Part shown: positions 18,586 to 26,606 of the stretch, one piece after another
Layout: each line of letters opens with the position of its first letter
How positions within the stretch are numbered: position 1 is the stretch's first letter
From: an uncultured Lachnospiraceae bacterium
GTDB taxonomy: Bacteria > Bacillota > Clostridia > Lachnospirales > Lachnospiraceae
Direction: 5' to 3'
NCBI GenBank assembly: GCA_910579085.1
Contig: CAJTRU010000019.1
Location: forward strand, 1 to 57,649
DNA length: 57,649 nt
Translations under genes and position numbers: made by a program
Notes under the pieces: model-generated
Told to the model about the DNA's origin: nothing
Seen by the model: the letters and a program-made list of their open reading frames with translations, nothing else
The model's database searches: none

Positions 18586-18762
18586 TTATTCCCCTTCTTC
18601 AGTGCATTTGCCTGCAATATACCTGTATCTTGCCCTTATCCGTTCAATTTGTCCATAACTGTATCCGTCTCCAAGTCTTTCTGCAAAATCCTTATGTGAC
18701 TTCCCCTGCCATCCCTCTTCTAACAACATGGCAACTAACTTATCAACATCACTTTTCTGCAT
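18586..18762 (-). CDS. Small HTH-like hypothetical protein
   Basis: 58 residues (MQKSDVDKLVAMLLEEGW...). The compact helical sequence has the look of a small helix-turn-helix fold (KDFAERLGDGYSYGQIERIRARY), but I do not recognise a named family. The ATG at 18762 is chosen because TTTGGAGG precedes it; the frame stays open further upstream without a ribosome site. It is divergent from the first XRE gene, with about 240 bases between them. Confidence 0.6.
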   Translation of the reverse strand: MQKSDVDKLVAMLLEEGWQGKSHKDFAERLGDGYSYGQIERIRARYRYIAGKCTEEGE

Positions 18763-18872
18763 AAACAGCCTCCAAAATATTAATATAAATAAATTTATTT
18801 TCTTAACCACTACCAGTTATTATTCCTGGATTTTGTATATTTTTCATAAATTTACAAAAAATAATACCATAC

Positions 18873-18889
18873 TTGCCTTGTCAGAGCAA
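18873..18889. promoter_or_regulatory. Palindromic operator candidate upstream of the first XRE gene
   Basis: TTGCCTTGTCAGAGCAA is an imperfect 7-3-7 inverted repeat. The same site occurs in perfect form at 19508-19524 at an equivalent distance from the paralogous gene. The surrounding 150 or so bases are also similar in both copies. Confidence 0.5.
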
Positions 18890-19000
18890 TATATCTTTAT
18901 CACTTTATTCATATTTCAAACTATAATTGTTATCTTATAAATTAGAATATTTAACTAGAACTTTTACTAATAATAAAGATATTTTCTTTTGGAGGAATTA

Positions 19001-19372
19001 ATGGACTTAAAATTGCTTGGCCTGAATATAAAGAACAGCAGAAAAAATATTAAACTTACACAAGCACAACTTGCAGAAATGACAAACTTGTCTACAGTAC
19101 ATATATCACATATTGAAGGCGGCAGTGTTAAAATGTCAGTTGACGCATTAATTAATATATGCAATGCACTTAATATTACTCCTAATGATATTTTATGGGG
19201 ACAATTTGATACAAACTCTTATAATACAGATGGTTCTGGTAAATCCTTGTTATCAGAAAATGGGGAATATAATATTAATATGCAGTTAAGTTCAAAAGCA
19301 AAGGCAATGTCGCAAAATGATAAAAGGCTTCTGCTTGAAATAGCAGGGCTTCTTGCAAAACGTAATAATTAA
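19001..19372 (+). CDS. XRE-family transcriptional regulator, paralogue 1
   Basis: 123 residues. An N-terminal XRE/Cro helix-turn-helix (about 6-62; LTQAQLAEMTNLSTVHISHI) is followed by a variable linker and a conserved C-terminal helix (LLLEIAGLLAKRNN), perhaps for dimerisation. The ATG at 19001 follows GGAGGAATTA; a TTG four codons upstream lies on the ribosome site and is unlikely to be used. Residues 1-69 differ from the next gene at only nine positions. The two genes, each with its own upstream region, look like a tandem duplication. A hairpin (19386-19426) separates them. Confidence 0.9.
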   Translation: MDLKLLGLNIKNSRKNIKLTQAQLAEMTNLSTVHISHIEGGSVKMSVDALINICNALNITPNDILWGQFDTNSYNTDGSGKSLLSENGEYNINMQLSSKAKAMSQNDKRLLLEIAGLLAKRNN

Positions 19373-19385
19373 ATAATTAAAGCTA

Positions 19386-19426
19386 AATAACCATGTACAG
19401 GCATATAATATCCTGGCATGGTTATT
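19386..19426 (+). terminator. Hairpin between the two XRE genes
   Basis: AATAACCATG pairs perfectly with CATGGTTATT, with CAGG/CCTG pairing inside the loop. It begins 13 bases after the first XRE stop and is followed by TATTAATAATG rather than a clean U-run. Confidence 0.5.
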
Positions 19427-19507
19427 TATTAATAATGCACCCCATTAGTTTTATTATGCTTATATATGGCATATTTCTGCATAATTTTACAAAAAATTAT
19501 AACAAAC

Positions 19508-19524
19508 TTGCTTTATCAAAGCAA
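19508..19524. promoter_or_regulatory. Palindromic operator candidate upstream of the second XRE gene
   Basis: TTGCTTTATCAAAGCAA is a perfect 7-3-7 inverted repeat, 103 bases before the second XRE start. Together with the copy at 18873 it suggests cross- or self-regulation by these proteins. Confidence 0.55.
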
Positions 19525-19627
19525 TGTATCTTTAGTAGTTTATTTATGTTTTAAAATATTATTGCTATCTTATTAACCAGGATATTAAACATATACTTAT
19601 AATAAAAATTATATTCTGGGGGGAATA

Positions 19628-19990
19628 ATGGATTTAAAATTACTTGGACTGAATATTAAAAACAGCAGAAAAAGCGTTAAACTGACACAGGCACAGCTTG
19701 CAGAAATGACAAACTTGTCAGTTGTACATATATCACATCTTGAAGGCGGCAGTGCTAAAATGTCAATTGAAGCACTGGTCAATATTTGCAATGCACTTAA
19801 TGCTACCCCAAATGATATATTATGGGGACAATTTAATGCACCCCCTGGAACTTCTGGAGAATATGTTTTTTCTGAAAATAATGAGTATAACATAAATACG
19901 CAGCTTGGCTTGAAAGCAATGGATATGTCGCAGAGTGACAAAAAATTACTGCTTGAAATAGCGGCTCTTCTTGCAAAGCGTAACAATTAA
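19628..19990 (+). CDS. XRE-family transcriptional regulator, paralogue 2
   Basis: 120 residues with the same architecture as the preceding gene: HTH at about 6-62 (LTQAQLAEMTNLSVVHISHL), a divergent linker containing Gly/Pro (APPGTSGEYVF), and a near-identical C-terminal helix (LLLEIAALLAKRNN). A GGGGGG ribosome site lies four bases before the ATG. The linker is where the two paralogues differ most, which suggests separate effectors or partners, but the DNA-contacting helix differs very little, so both may bind the same TTGCTTT-type palindrome. Confidence 0.9.
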   Translation: MDLKLLGLNIKNSRKSVKLTQAQLAEMTNLSVVHISHLEGGSAKMSIEALVNICNALNATPNDILWGQFNAPPGTSGEYVFSENNEYNINTQLGLKAMDMSQSDKKLLLEIAALLAKRNN

Positions 19991-20049
19991 GCTTTTTATG
20001 TTTAAAACCTGTACAGGCACTTTAAGCCTGCCATATATTTTAAAATATT

Positions 20050-20096
20050 ACAGGACATGCCAGGAATGTTTTATACCATTCCAAGACATGTCCTGT
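20050..20096. terminator. Bidirectional terminator between XRE 2 and mscL
   Basis: ACAGGACATG pairs with CATGTCCTGT, with GGAATG/CATTCC in the upper stem. TTTTT follows on the plus strand and AATATTTT on the minus strand, so it can serve both convergent genes. Confidence 0.75.
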
Positions 20097-20098
20097 TT

Positions 20099-20536
20099 TT
20101 ATACTTCTTCTGTTACAGGCTGTTCTTCAATTAAACTAGAAGTACAGTGTGGACATTTTACTGCATCAATATGTATTTCACTTAAACAGTAAGGACATTT
20201 TTTAGTTACAGGGGCTGCTGGGGCTTCTTCTTTTTTCCCGATTGCCATAAACTTGTTAATACCTTTCATTAACAGGAAAATTACAAATGCCATAATAACA
20301 AAGTTAATGACTGAAGTAATAAAATCACCATAACTAATATACTGCCCGGTATTAAAAATCTGGATTGAACCGCCAATTTCTGTTTTGCCAATACAGTTGA
20401 TTATTGGGTTAATAAAATCCTCTGTAAGCGCTGTAACAATATTCTGGAATGCAGCACCTATAATAACACCAACTGCAAGGTCCATAACATTGCCACGTAA
20501 TGCAAACTGCTTAAATTCTTCTAAAAATTTTTTCAA
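20099..20536 (-). CDS. mscL: Large-conductance mechanosensitive channel with C-terminal zinc ribbon
   Basis: 145 residues from a TTG start (20536) that follows AAAGGCGG; the frame is open to an ATG 16 codons upstream, but that has no ribosome site and adds a non-family sequence. Residues 1-100 match MscL: FALRGNVMDLAVGVIIGAAF in the first helix and a second TM (about 72-92). MscL pentamers release solutes on hypo-osmotic shock. Unusually, the cytoplasmic tail carries a CPYC...CPHC zinc ribbon (C114, C117, C128, C131) in place of the usual simple helix bundle, followed by an acidic end. Confidence 0.93.
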   Translation of the reverse strand: MKKFLEEFKQFALRGNVMDLAVGVIIGAAFQNIVTALTEDFINPIINCIGKTEIGGSIQIFNTGQYISYGDFITSVINFVIMAFVIFLLMKGINKFMAIGKKEEAPAAPVTKKCPYCLSEIHIDAVKCPHCTSSLIEEQPVTEEV

Positions 20537-20646
20537 TATGTGTATACCGCCTTTCTCTATTCTGGTACATGACTGTATGTCCACCTGCTATTATACAAAA
20601 GAAGATAATAAAAAACAAGGGACTTGGAAAAACCATCTCTAATCCA

Positions 20647-22152
20647 CTAACCTGCAAGTCCAGATGACTTACATAATAAGCTTACAGTTTCTTTTACGTC
20701 TTCCATCCTTATCCCTGAATAATTCATTATTATAATATGCTGCCTGTTGTTACATTCCTTAATGTCTTCTGCCTGCTTTTGCTGTATACTTCCTTTACCC
20801 TTAGCCTCTCCATAAACTTTATAATTAACATTATCTTCCATATAATACTGTGAAAGACACGATACATTAATATTATTCTGCCTGCATATTTCCACATATT
20901 CACTGTCTGGTATTTCTGTATGGATTTTTAACAGGAAATGAAGCCCTGAACCTTCTTCTGATATTTCGCATATATCTGAAAGCCTGCTCTTTTTAATTTC
21001 ATCCATAAGCCTGTCACGTACATTTCTGTAATAATTCCTCATACGGTTTATATGTTTCTCAAAATAACCATTATTTATAAACCTGGCAAGTGTATATTGT
21101 TCAAAGTTTGATACTGTACATGAATAGAAACTTAATTTATTATAAAATATCTTAAGAAGTTTCCAGGGCAGCACCATATAACTTATCCTTATTGTGGGAG
21201 CAAGGCTTTTTGTAAATGTATTAATATATATAACACTTTCCATTATATCAATTCCCTGGAGTGTTGGCACGGGCTTTCCTTCCAGCCTGAATTCAGAGTC
21301 ATAGTCATCTTCTATAATATAACGGCCTTTCTTCCTTGAAGCCCATGCAAGTATTTCATAACGCCTGCTGACAGGTGTTATTATGCCAGTTGGGTAATGG
21401 TGTGACGGGGAAATATGTGCTACATCTGCGTTGCGCTTCTCAAGTTCTTCTATAACTATGCCTGAACTGCCAACTGGTATATATTCACATGTGACATTGT
21501 TGCTTTTATATATCTGTGCTACCTTTTTATAACCAGGGTTTTCTACAGCATAAACCTTATTATAGCCCAGAAGCTGTATTATAAGTGTATAAAGATATTC
21601 TGTACCTGCCCCTGTTATTATCTGTTCTGGCGCTACATCCATATTGCGGAACTGTTTCAGATGCAGGCTTATAGCACTGCGCAGTTCCATTATCCCTCCC
21701 CAGGGAGATTTTTTCATTAGTTCGCCGCTTTTTTCTGATATTATTTCCCTCATTAGTTTAGCCCATATTGAAAAGGGGAAATTAGCTGGCGGTGTCATAT
21801 TACTTACAAGGTCAATTTTACACTGGGCCTCCTCTTCCATTATGCTGCCTGCTGCTATCCTGCCTGCCTCACTGGTTATATGCCCGTCACTGGTTAATGG
21901 CATATTTTCTGGAAGCTCTGTTACATAAAAACCCTTTTTGGGAATTGAATAGATAAATCCTTCTGCCTGTAACTGGGCATAAGCATTTTCAACTGTAATA
22001 TTGCTTATACCCAGATTTTTGGCAAAACTCCTTTTAGATGGAAGTTTAGTACCAGACGGCAAAACACCGTCCAGTATGTCATTTTTAATGCATTTATATA
22101 AATGCAGGTAAAGTGGTTCTGGCCCTATATTTTCAAAAGAATATGTCAGCAT
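20647..22152 (-). CDS. pdxR: MocR/GntR-family regulator, probable PdxR
   Basis: 501 residues. A GntR winged helix-turn-helix (about 12-78; SGTKLPSKRSFAKNLGISN) is joined to an aminotransferase fold-type I domain. K315 in TFTKSLAPT is the expected PLP-binding lysine and EDDYDSEFR is the usual core motif. It is divergently transcribed from pdxS-pdxT with 133 bases between the start codons, the classical arrangement of PdxR, which activates PLP synthesis genes when PLP is low. A palindrome that could be its site lies in the shared region. The symbol rests on family plus context. Confidence 0.85.
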   Translation of the reverse strand: MLTYSFENIGPEPLYLHLYKCIKNDILDGVLPSGTKLPSKRSFAKNLGISNITVENAYAQLQAEGFIYSIPKKGFYVTELPENMPLTSDGHITSEAGRIAAGSIMEEEAQCKIDLVSNMTPPANFPFSIWAKLMREIISEKSGELMKKSPWGGIMELRSAISLHLKQFRNMDVAPEQIITGAGTEYLYTLIIQLLGYNKVYAVENPGYKKVAQIYKSNNVTCEYIPVGSSGIVIEELEKRNADVAHISPSHHYPTGIITPVSRRYEILAWASRKKGRYIIEDDYDSEFRLEGKPVPTLQGIDIMESVIYINTFTKSLAPTIRISYMVLPWKLLKIFYNKLSFYSCTVSNFEQYTLARFINNGYFEKHINRMRNYYRNVRDRLMDEIKKSRLSDICEISEEGSGLHFLLKIHTEIPDSEYVEICRQNNINVSCLSQYYMEDNVNYKVYGEAKGKGSIQQKQAEDIKECNNRQHIIIMNYSGIRMEDVKETVSLLCKSSGLAG

Positions 22153-22180
22153 ATAATTTTCCTCCGCAATCTGGTATTAC

Positions 22181-22229
22181 TGGCTATATTTATTCTGGAT
22201 ATTTTGATATAGCCAATTTTGATTATAAT
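22181..22229 (+). promoter_or_regulatory. pdxST promoter region with palindromic PdxR-site candidate
   Basis: TGGCTATAT (22181-22189) and ATATAGCCA (22207-22215) are perfect 9-bp inverted arms, 26 bases centre to centre. The right arm overlaps where a -35 element would be for TATAAT at 22224-22229, and no good -35 is present. This fits an activator-dependent promoter. Confidence 0.55.
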
Positions 22230-22285
22230 TTAATATGTTCTTTTAGTAAATAGAAAACTTTATATAAAATTTGGAGGAATTTAAT

Positions 22286-23161
22286 ATGGACGAGAAACAA
22301 TATGCACTAAACAGGGAACTTGCACAGATGCTTAAAGGCGGGGTTATTATGGATGTTACCACACCTGAACAGGCTAAAATTGCAGAAGAAGCAGGGGCAT
22401 GTGCTGTTATGGCACTTGAACGCATACCGGCTGATATACGTGCAGCAGGCGGTGTTTCACGCATGAGCGACCCAGCTATGATTAACGGCATACAGGAAGC
22501 TGTTTCTATACCTGTTATGGCAAAATGCAGGATAGGCCATTTTGTTGAAGCACAGGTACTTGAAGCTATAGAGATTGATTATATTGATGAAAGTGAGGTT
22601 CTTTCACCTGCTGACGATATTTTCCATATTGACAAGACACGTTTTAAAGTGCCTTTTGTATGCGGCGCTAAAAACCTTGGTGAAGCTTTAAGGCGTATTA
22701 ATGAAGGTGCTGCAATGATAAGGACTAAAGGTGAGCCAGGAACTGGTGATGTTGTGCAGGCAGTAAGCCATATGCGCATGATGAACAGTGCAATTGCCAA
22801 AATTACTGCTATGCGTGAAGATGAACTTTTTAACGAAGCTAAAGAGCTCCAAGTCCCTTATAACCTTGTACAGTATGTGCATGACAACGGCAAGCTCCCT
22901 GTAGTAAACTTTGCTGCTGGTGGTGTTGCTACTCCTGCGGATGCTGCACTTATGATGCAGCTTGGCGCTGATGGCGTCTTTGTAGGTTCTGGTATATTTA
23001 AGTCTGGAGACCCTGCAAAGAGGGCTGAGGCAATTGTAAAGGCTGTTACTAACTATAAAGATGCAAAAATGATTGCAGACCTTTCTAAAAACCTTGGTGA
23101 AGCAATGGTTGGCATTAATAAAGATGAAATCACACTGCTTATGGCTGAACGCGGGATTTAA
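22286..23161 (+). CDS. pdxS: Pyridoxal 5'-phosphate synthase lyase subunit PdxS
   Basis: 291 residues. PdxS makes PLP directly from ribose 5-phosphate (or ribulose 5-phosphate), glyceraldehyde 3-phosphate and ammonia in a 24-subunit complex with PdxT. The sequence is highly conserved (GGVIMDVTTPEQAKIAEEAG, ALERIPADIRAAGGVSRMSD, MAKCRIGHFVEAQ, GADGVFVGSGIFKS). The ATG at 22286 follows TTGGAGGAATTTAAT; the upstream TTG in frame is the ribosome site itself. pdxT follows after 10 bases, so the two form an operon, probably controlled by the divergent PdxR. Confidence 0.97.
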   Translation: MDEKQYALNRELAQMLKGGVIMDVTTPEQAKIAEEAGACAVMALERIPADIRAAGGVSRMSDPAMINGIQEAVSIPVMAKCRIGHFVEAQVLEAIEIDYIDESEVLSPADDIFHIDKTRFKVPFVCGAKNLGEALRRINEGAAMIRTKGEPGTGDVVQAVSHMRMMNSAIAKITAMREDELFNEAKELQVPYNLVQYVHDNGKLPVVNFAAGGVATPADAALMMQLGADGVFVGSGIFKSGDPAKRAEAIVKAVTNYKDAKMIADLSKNLGEAMVGINKDEITLLMAERGI

Positions 23162-23171
23162 GGAGGCACTT

Positions 23172-23729
23172 ATGGTAATAGGCATACTTGCCGTACAGGG
23201 GGCATTTATTGAACATGAAGAAATATTTAAAAAACTTGGGGCAGATACCATACAGTTACGCCAGAAAAATGACTTAGACAGACATTTTGACAGGCTTGTG
23301 CTGCCTGGTGGTGAAAGCACTGTACAAGGCAAACTTTTAAAAGACCTTGGAATGTTTAATATACTTAAAGAGAAAATAGAAAACGGGATGCCTGTACTTG
23401 GCACATGTGCAGGGCTTATTCTTCTTGCTAAGAGTATTTCTAATGACACAAGGGCATATTTCCAGACACTTCCTGTAACTGTAAAACGCAATGCATATGG
23501 AAGGCAGCTTGGAAGCTTCCACTGTGATGGTGAAATAAAAGGGCTTGGCACTTTTCCAATGGAATTTATACGTGCGCCTTATATAGAAAATGTTGCCAGT
23601 GGTGTTGAGGTACTGGCAGAAAATAACGGCAAAATAACAGCAGCCAGGTATAAAAACCAGCTTGGGCTTTCATTCCACCCTGAGCTTTGTAATGATTACA
23701 GGTTACATAAAATGTTTATGGAAATGTAA
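23172..23729 (+). CDS. pdxT: Pyridoxal 5'-phosphate synthase glutaminase subunit PdxT
   Basis: 185 residues. A class I-type glutaminase releases ammonia from glutamine and channels it to PdxS. Family motifs are all present: GILAVQGAFIEHE at the N terminus, LPGGEST, the nucleophile in GTCAGLILLA, and the His-Glu pair in LSFHPEL near the C terminus. The ATG at 23172 is set by AGGAGG starting one base after the pdxS stop. The last codons contain DYRLHKMF, as in other PdxT proteins. Confidence 0.97.
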   Translation: MVIGILAVQGAFIEHEEIFKKLGADTIQLRQKNDLDRHFDRLVLPGGESTVQGKLLKDLGMFNILKEKIENGMPVLGTCAGLILLAKSISNDTRAYFQTLPVTVKRNAYGRQLGSFHCDGEIKGLGTFPMEFIRAPYIENVASGVEVLAENNGKITAARYKNQLGLSFHPELCNDYRLHKMFMEM

Positions 23730-23786
23730 TTAAACTTTATATTAATACAATTATTAGTTTCTTAATATAAACATTACTAATCTTCC

Positions 23787-23884
23787 ATGTCCGTTTTATA
23801 AATTCTCTTATAATAAACTGGATGCAGGATAATTTGCAGTTATCTTATATCATATGTTTTATTATAGATTTATGAAACGGACAT
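23787..23884. repeat. Minimal copy of the outer inverted repeat
   Basis: A 98-bp imperfect palindrome. The outer arms are ATGTCCGTTTTATAAATT and the complement of ATGTCCGTTTCATAAATC, with TATAATAAA/TTTATTATA next, and the GATAATTTGCAGTTATC box at 23828-23844 as the centre. It is located between pdxT and the AraC gene and may fold into a long hairpin in either transcript. Confidence 0.65.
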
Positions 23885-23905
23885 AACTACTAAAGGAGGC
23901 ATAAA

Positions 23906-24778
23906 ATGGAAACACCTGGTATACACCATGAAATTGTTATAAGCAACTTTGATGTAGATGTCAGGTTCTATTTATCCGTTGACCCTGGCAGCTATGTACC
24001 ACCACACTGGCACAACAGCCTTGAAATGGTATATATGATTGAAGGAAATATGGTTATACAGTATGAAGATGGCAATAAGCAAAATTTGCCAGCAGGTGAA
24101 TTTTCTATAGTAAATTCCCATACCATACACTCCATTACAGCATTTCCTAATAAAGCCCTTTTGCTGCAAATTCCTGCTTCTTTTCTGGAAAAATACATAC
24201 CCGCATATGATTTAATAGAATTCCACGTAAACATGCATCCAGATAACCCTGCTGAAATAACCAGGCTTGAGCGCCTGAAAAAAATATTTATGGATATGTA
24301 TATTATCTATGATATACGTCCTGATGGCTACCTGCTGCGTTTTAACAGCCTGTTATATGATTTAATTTATACCCTTGTACATTCATACTCTTCCAGGCTT
24401 ATTGAAAGCGAAGCAGCAAGGAGAAACAAACCTATTAACCAGGTTAAGGAAATAATGCGTTACATAGAAAACAACCATAACAGAAAACTTACTGCAACAG
24501 AAATTGCCAGGGAATTTGGATATAATCCTGATTACCTGGCATGTTTCTTTAAAAAACATATTGGAATGACCCCTGTTAATTATCTTTACGAAATAAGGCT
24601 TGCAAAGATTATGCATGATTTATATAAAACAGACCTCCCAATACATGATATTTTTGAAAAACATGGCTGTACTAATTACAAACATATTATGAAATTATTC
24701 AAAAAACGTTATGGATGCACCCCTAGGGCGAAAAGGCTTGAAATGCAGGAAACACCTGCGTATAGCCTGGATATATAA
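23906..24778 (+). CDS. AraC-family transcriptional regulator with cupin sensor domain
   Basis: 290 residues. An N-terminal AraC-type cupin (about 20-110; HWHNSLEMVYMIEGN, then NLPAGEFSIVNSHTIHSI) probably binds a sugar. The C-terminal double helix-turn-helix is at about 185-285 (TATEIAREFGYNPDYLACFF, then GMTPVNYLYEIRLAK). AAAGGAGG precedes the ATG. The GH43 gene follows 128 bases downstream on the same strand, so it is the likely target, with a xylan- or arabinan-derived sugar as possible inducer. A palindromic repeat copy ends 21 bases upstream of its start. Confidence 0.9.
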   Translation: METPGIHHEIVISNFDVDVRFYLSVDPGSYVPPHWHNSLEMVYMIEGNMVIQYEDGNKQNLPAGEFSIVNSHTIHSITAFPNKALLLQIPASFLEKYIPAYDLIEFHVNMHPDNPAEITRLERLKKIFMDMYIIYDIRPDGYLLRFNSLLYDLIYTLVHSYSSRLIESEAARRNKPINQVKEIMRYIENNHNRKLTATEIAREFGYNPDYLACFFKKHIGMTPVNYLYEIRLAKIMHDLYKTDLPIHDIFEKHGCTNYKHIMKLFKKRYGCTPRAKRLEMQETPAYSLDI

Positions 24779-24906
24779 ATCTACAGATAACAGGCCGCCA
24801 TACAAAAAGCCGGAATTGCCCTGTTTTTTAGCCGGCATTATAACTATATTATAAATTAACAAAAATATATACTAATGCTAATAAAAAACGGAAGGAGGTA
24901 ATGCAA

Positions 24907-26559
24907 ATGTTGAATAACCCTGTTCTGCCAGGATTTAATCCTGACCCATGTATCTGCCGTAAAGATGGTGACTATTATATTGCAGTGTCAACTTTTGAAT
25001 GGTTTCCAGGTATTCCAGTATACCACTCAAAGGATATGAAACACTGGGAACTTTATACACATGTACTGGCAGATGATGAGAAACCTGACTTAAAAAAACT
25101 GCCTTCTGCTAAAGGCATATGGGCACCATGCCTGACTTATTGCCAGGATGAAGATTTATTTTATGTAATTTATGGTGTAATGAATTCCATGAATTCACGT
25201 TATTTTGATATAGATAACTACCTTATTACTGCAAAAGACATAAAAGGGCCATGGAGTGAACCTGTATATTTACATTCTGCTGGTTTTGATGCTTCAATCC
25301 TGCATGATGATGACGGCCGCAAATACATAGTTTCGCTTGAATGGGAAACCAGGGAAGGTTATGAAAAACCTGGTGCTATCTGTATGGCAGAATATGACAC
25401 TGTGAAAAAAGAAATTATTGGATACCCGGAACGTATCTGGCATGGCGGTACAGACCGTGGATGTATAGAAGCACCACATCTCACTAAAAGAAACGGATAT
25501 TACTATATTATGTGTGCAGAAGGCGGTACAGGTTATAACCACTGTATTACAATGGGACGCTCAAAAACCGTATGGGGGCCATATGAAGGCAGCCCTGTAA
25601 ACCCTATTGTTACTTCTAACCCTGCTGTATCTAATGAACGCCATGACCCAGACCACCTCAAACCTAAATATTTTAATCCTGGCACTGTATTGCAGAAAGC
25701 AGGCCATGGCAGTTATGTTGAAACACAGCTAGGCGAAGTTTACCTTGTGCACCTCTGCTCCCGCCCGTTTGTCCCAGAATTAAGATGCACTCTTGGACGG
25801 GAAACAGCAATGCAGAAAATGTGCTGGACAGATGATGGATGGCTGCGCATGGCTGATGGTACAAATATTGCAAAAGAATTTTATGAAGAAAGTGCATTAA
25901 AAGATTATCCTGTTAAAAAAATACCTGGTTTTGATGATTTTGACAGTGGCACATTAGGAAACTGGTATTATGCACCACGTATTATGCCAGAAAGATTTGC
26001 CGATGTTACTGCCCGTCCTGGATATGTACGTATACGAGGACAGGAATCATATTCTTCTTTAAATAAAACTAGTATACTAGCACGTAAACTTACAAGTGTA
26101 TATGCATCCATTACTACAAAAATGGAGTTTATACCAGAAGTACACCAGCACAGTGCAGGCCTGGTTTTATATTATGATAATATGAATTATATAAACCTCA
26201 GAAAATACTATAGTGAAACTTTAGGACAGAGCGCCATTTCTATTATCCAGATTGAAAATGGCGAAAAGACAGAATTTATAAATACACGTACACCTGTAGA
26301 TGATGTGCCAATATACCTGCGCCTGGAAATTGATGGCAGAAGTTTACAATTTATGTGGAGTTATAATGGAAAAGAATACAAAAATATTGGCATAAAGTTT
26401 GATACAACAAAATTTTCTGATGAATACTGTAAATATGGTGAATTTACTGGCACTATGGCAGGCCTTGCATGTTATGACCTTATAAAGCACAAACACTATG
26501 CTGACTTTGATTTCTTTGAATACAGTGCAGATGAAAAAAGAGGCATGCCTTGTAATTAA
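24907..26559 (+). CDS. GH43 family beta-xylosidase
   Basis: 550 residues, no signal peptide, so cytoplasmic. The five-bladed propeller is at about 4-320: the base in GFNPDP (D13), the pKa-modulating Asp in AGFDASILHDDDG and the general-acid Glu in CIEAPHL are all present, and VSTFEWFPGIPVYHS is typical of XynB-type enzymes. A C-terminal beta-sandwich (about 345-545) completes the GH43 xylosidase architecture. The enzyme removes xylose or arabinose from imported xylo-oligosaccharides. I prefer the ATG at 24907 over the one at 24901 because AGGAGG ends only two bases before the latter. Confidence 0.92.
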   Translation: MLNNPVLPGFNPDPCICRKDGDYYIAVSTFEWFPGIPVYHSKDMKHWELYTHVLADDEKPDLKKLPSAKGIWAPCLTYCQDEDLFYVIYGVMNSMNSRYFDIDNYLITAKDIKGPWSEPVYLHSAGFDASILHDDDGRKYIVSLEWETREGYEKPGAICMAEYDTVKKEIIGYPERIWHGGTDRGCIEAPHLTKRNGYYYIMCAEGGTGYNHCITMGRSKTVWGPYEGSPVNPIVTSNPAVSNERHDPDHLKPKYFNPGTVLQKAGHGSYVETQLGEVYLVHLCSRPFVPELRCTLGRETAMQKMCWTDDGWLRMADGTNIAKEFYEESALKDYPVKKIPGFDDFDSGTLGNWYYAPRIMPERFADVTARPGYVRIRGQESYSSLNKTSILARKLTSVYASITTKMEFIPEVHQHSAGLVLYYDNMNYINLRKYYSETLGQSAISIIQIENGEKTEFINTRTPVDDVPIYLRLEIDGRSLQFMWSYNGKEYKNIGIKFDTTKFSDEYCKYGEFTGTMAGLACYDLIKHKHYADFDFFEYSADEKRGMPCN

Positions 26560-26562
26560 TAC

Positions 26563-26597
26563 ACAGCGCACAGGTGTTTTCCATGTCTGTGCGCTGT
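26563..26597. terminator. Bidirectional hairpin between GH43 and trxB
   Basis: ACAGCGCACAG pairs perfectly with CTGTGCGCTGT over 11 bp with a 13-base loop, beginning four bases after the GH43 stop and ending nine bases from the convergent trxB stop. Confidence 0.7.
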
Positions 26598-26606
26598 CCT
26601 GGTATA

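Noticed and set aside
24790..24836. Possible terminator between the AraC and GH43 genes (GCCGG...CCGGC)
   Set aside because: The stem is five pairs with a long loop, and its U-run is on the wrong strand for the AraC gene.
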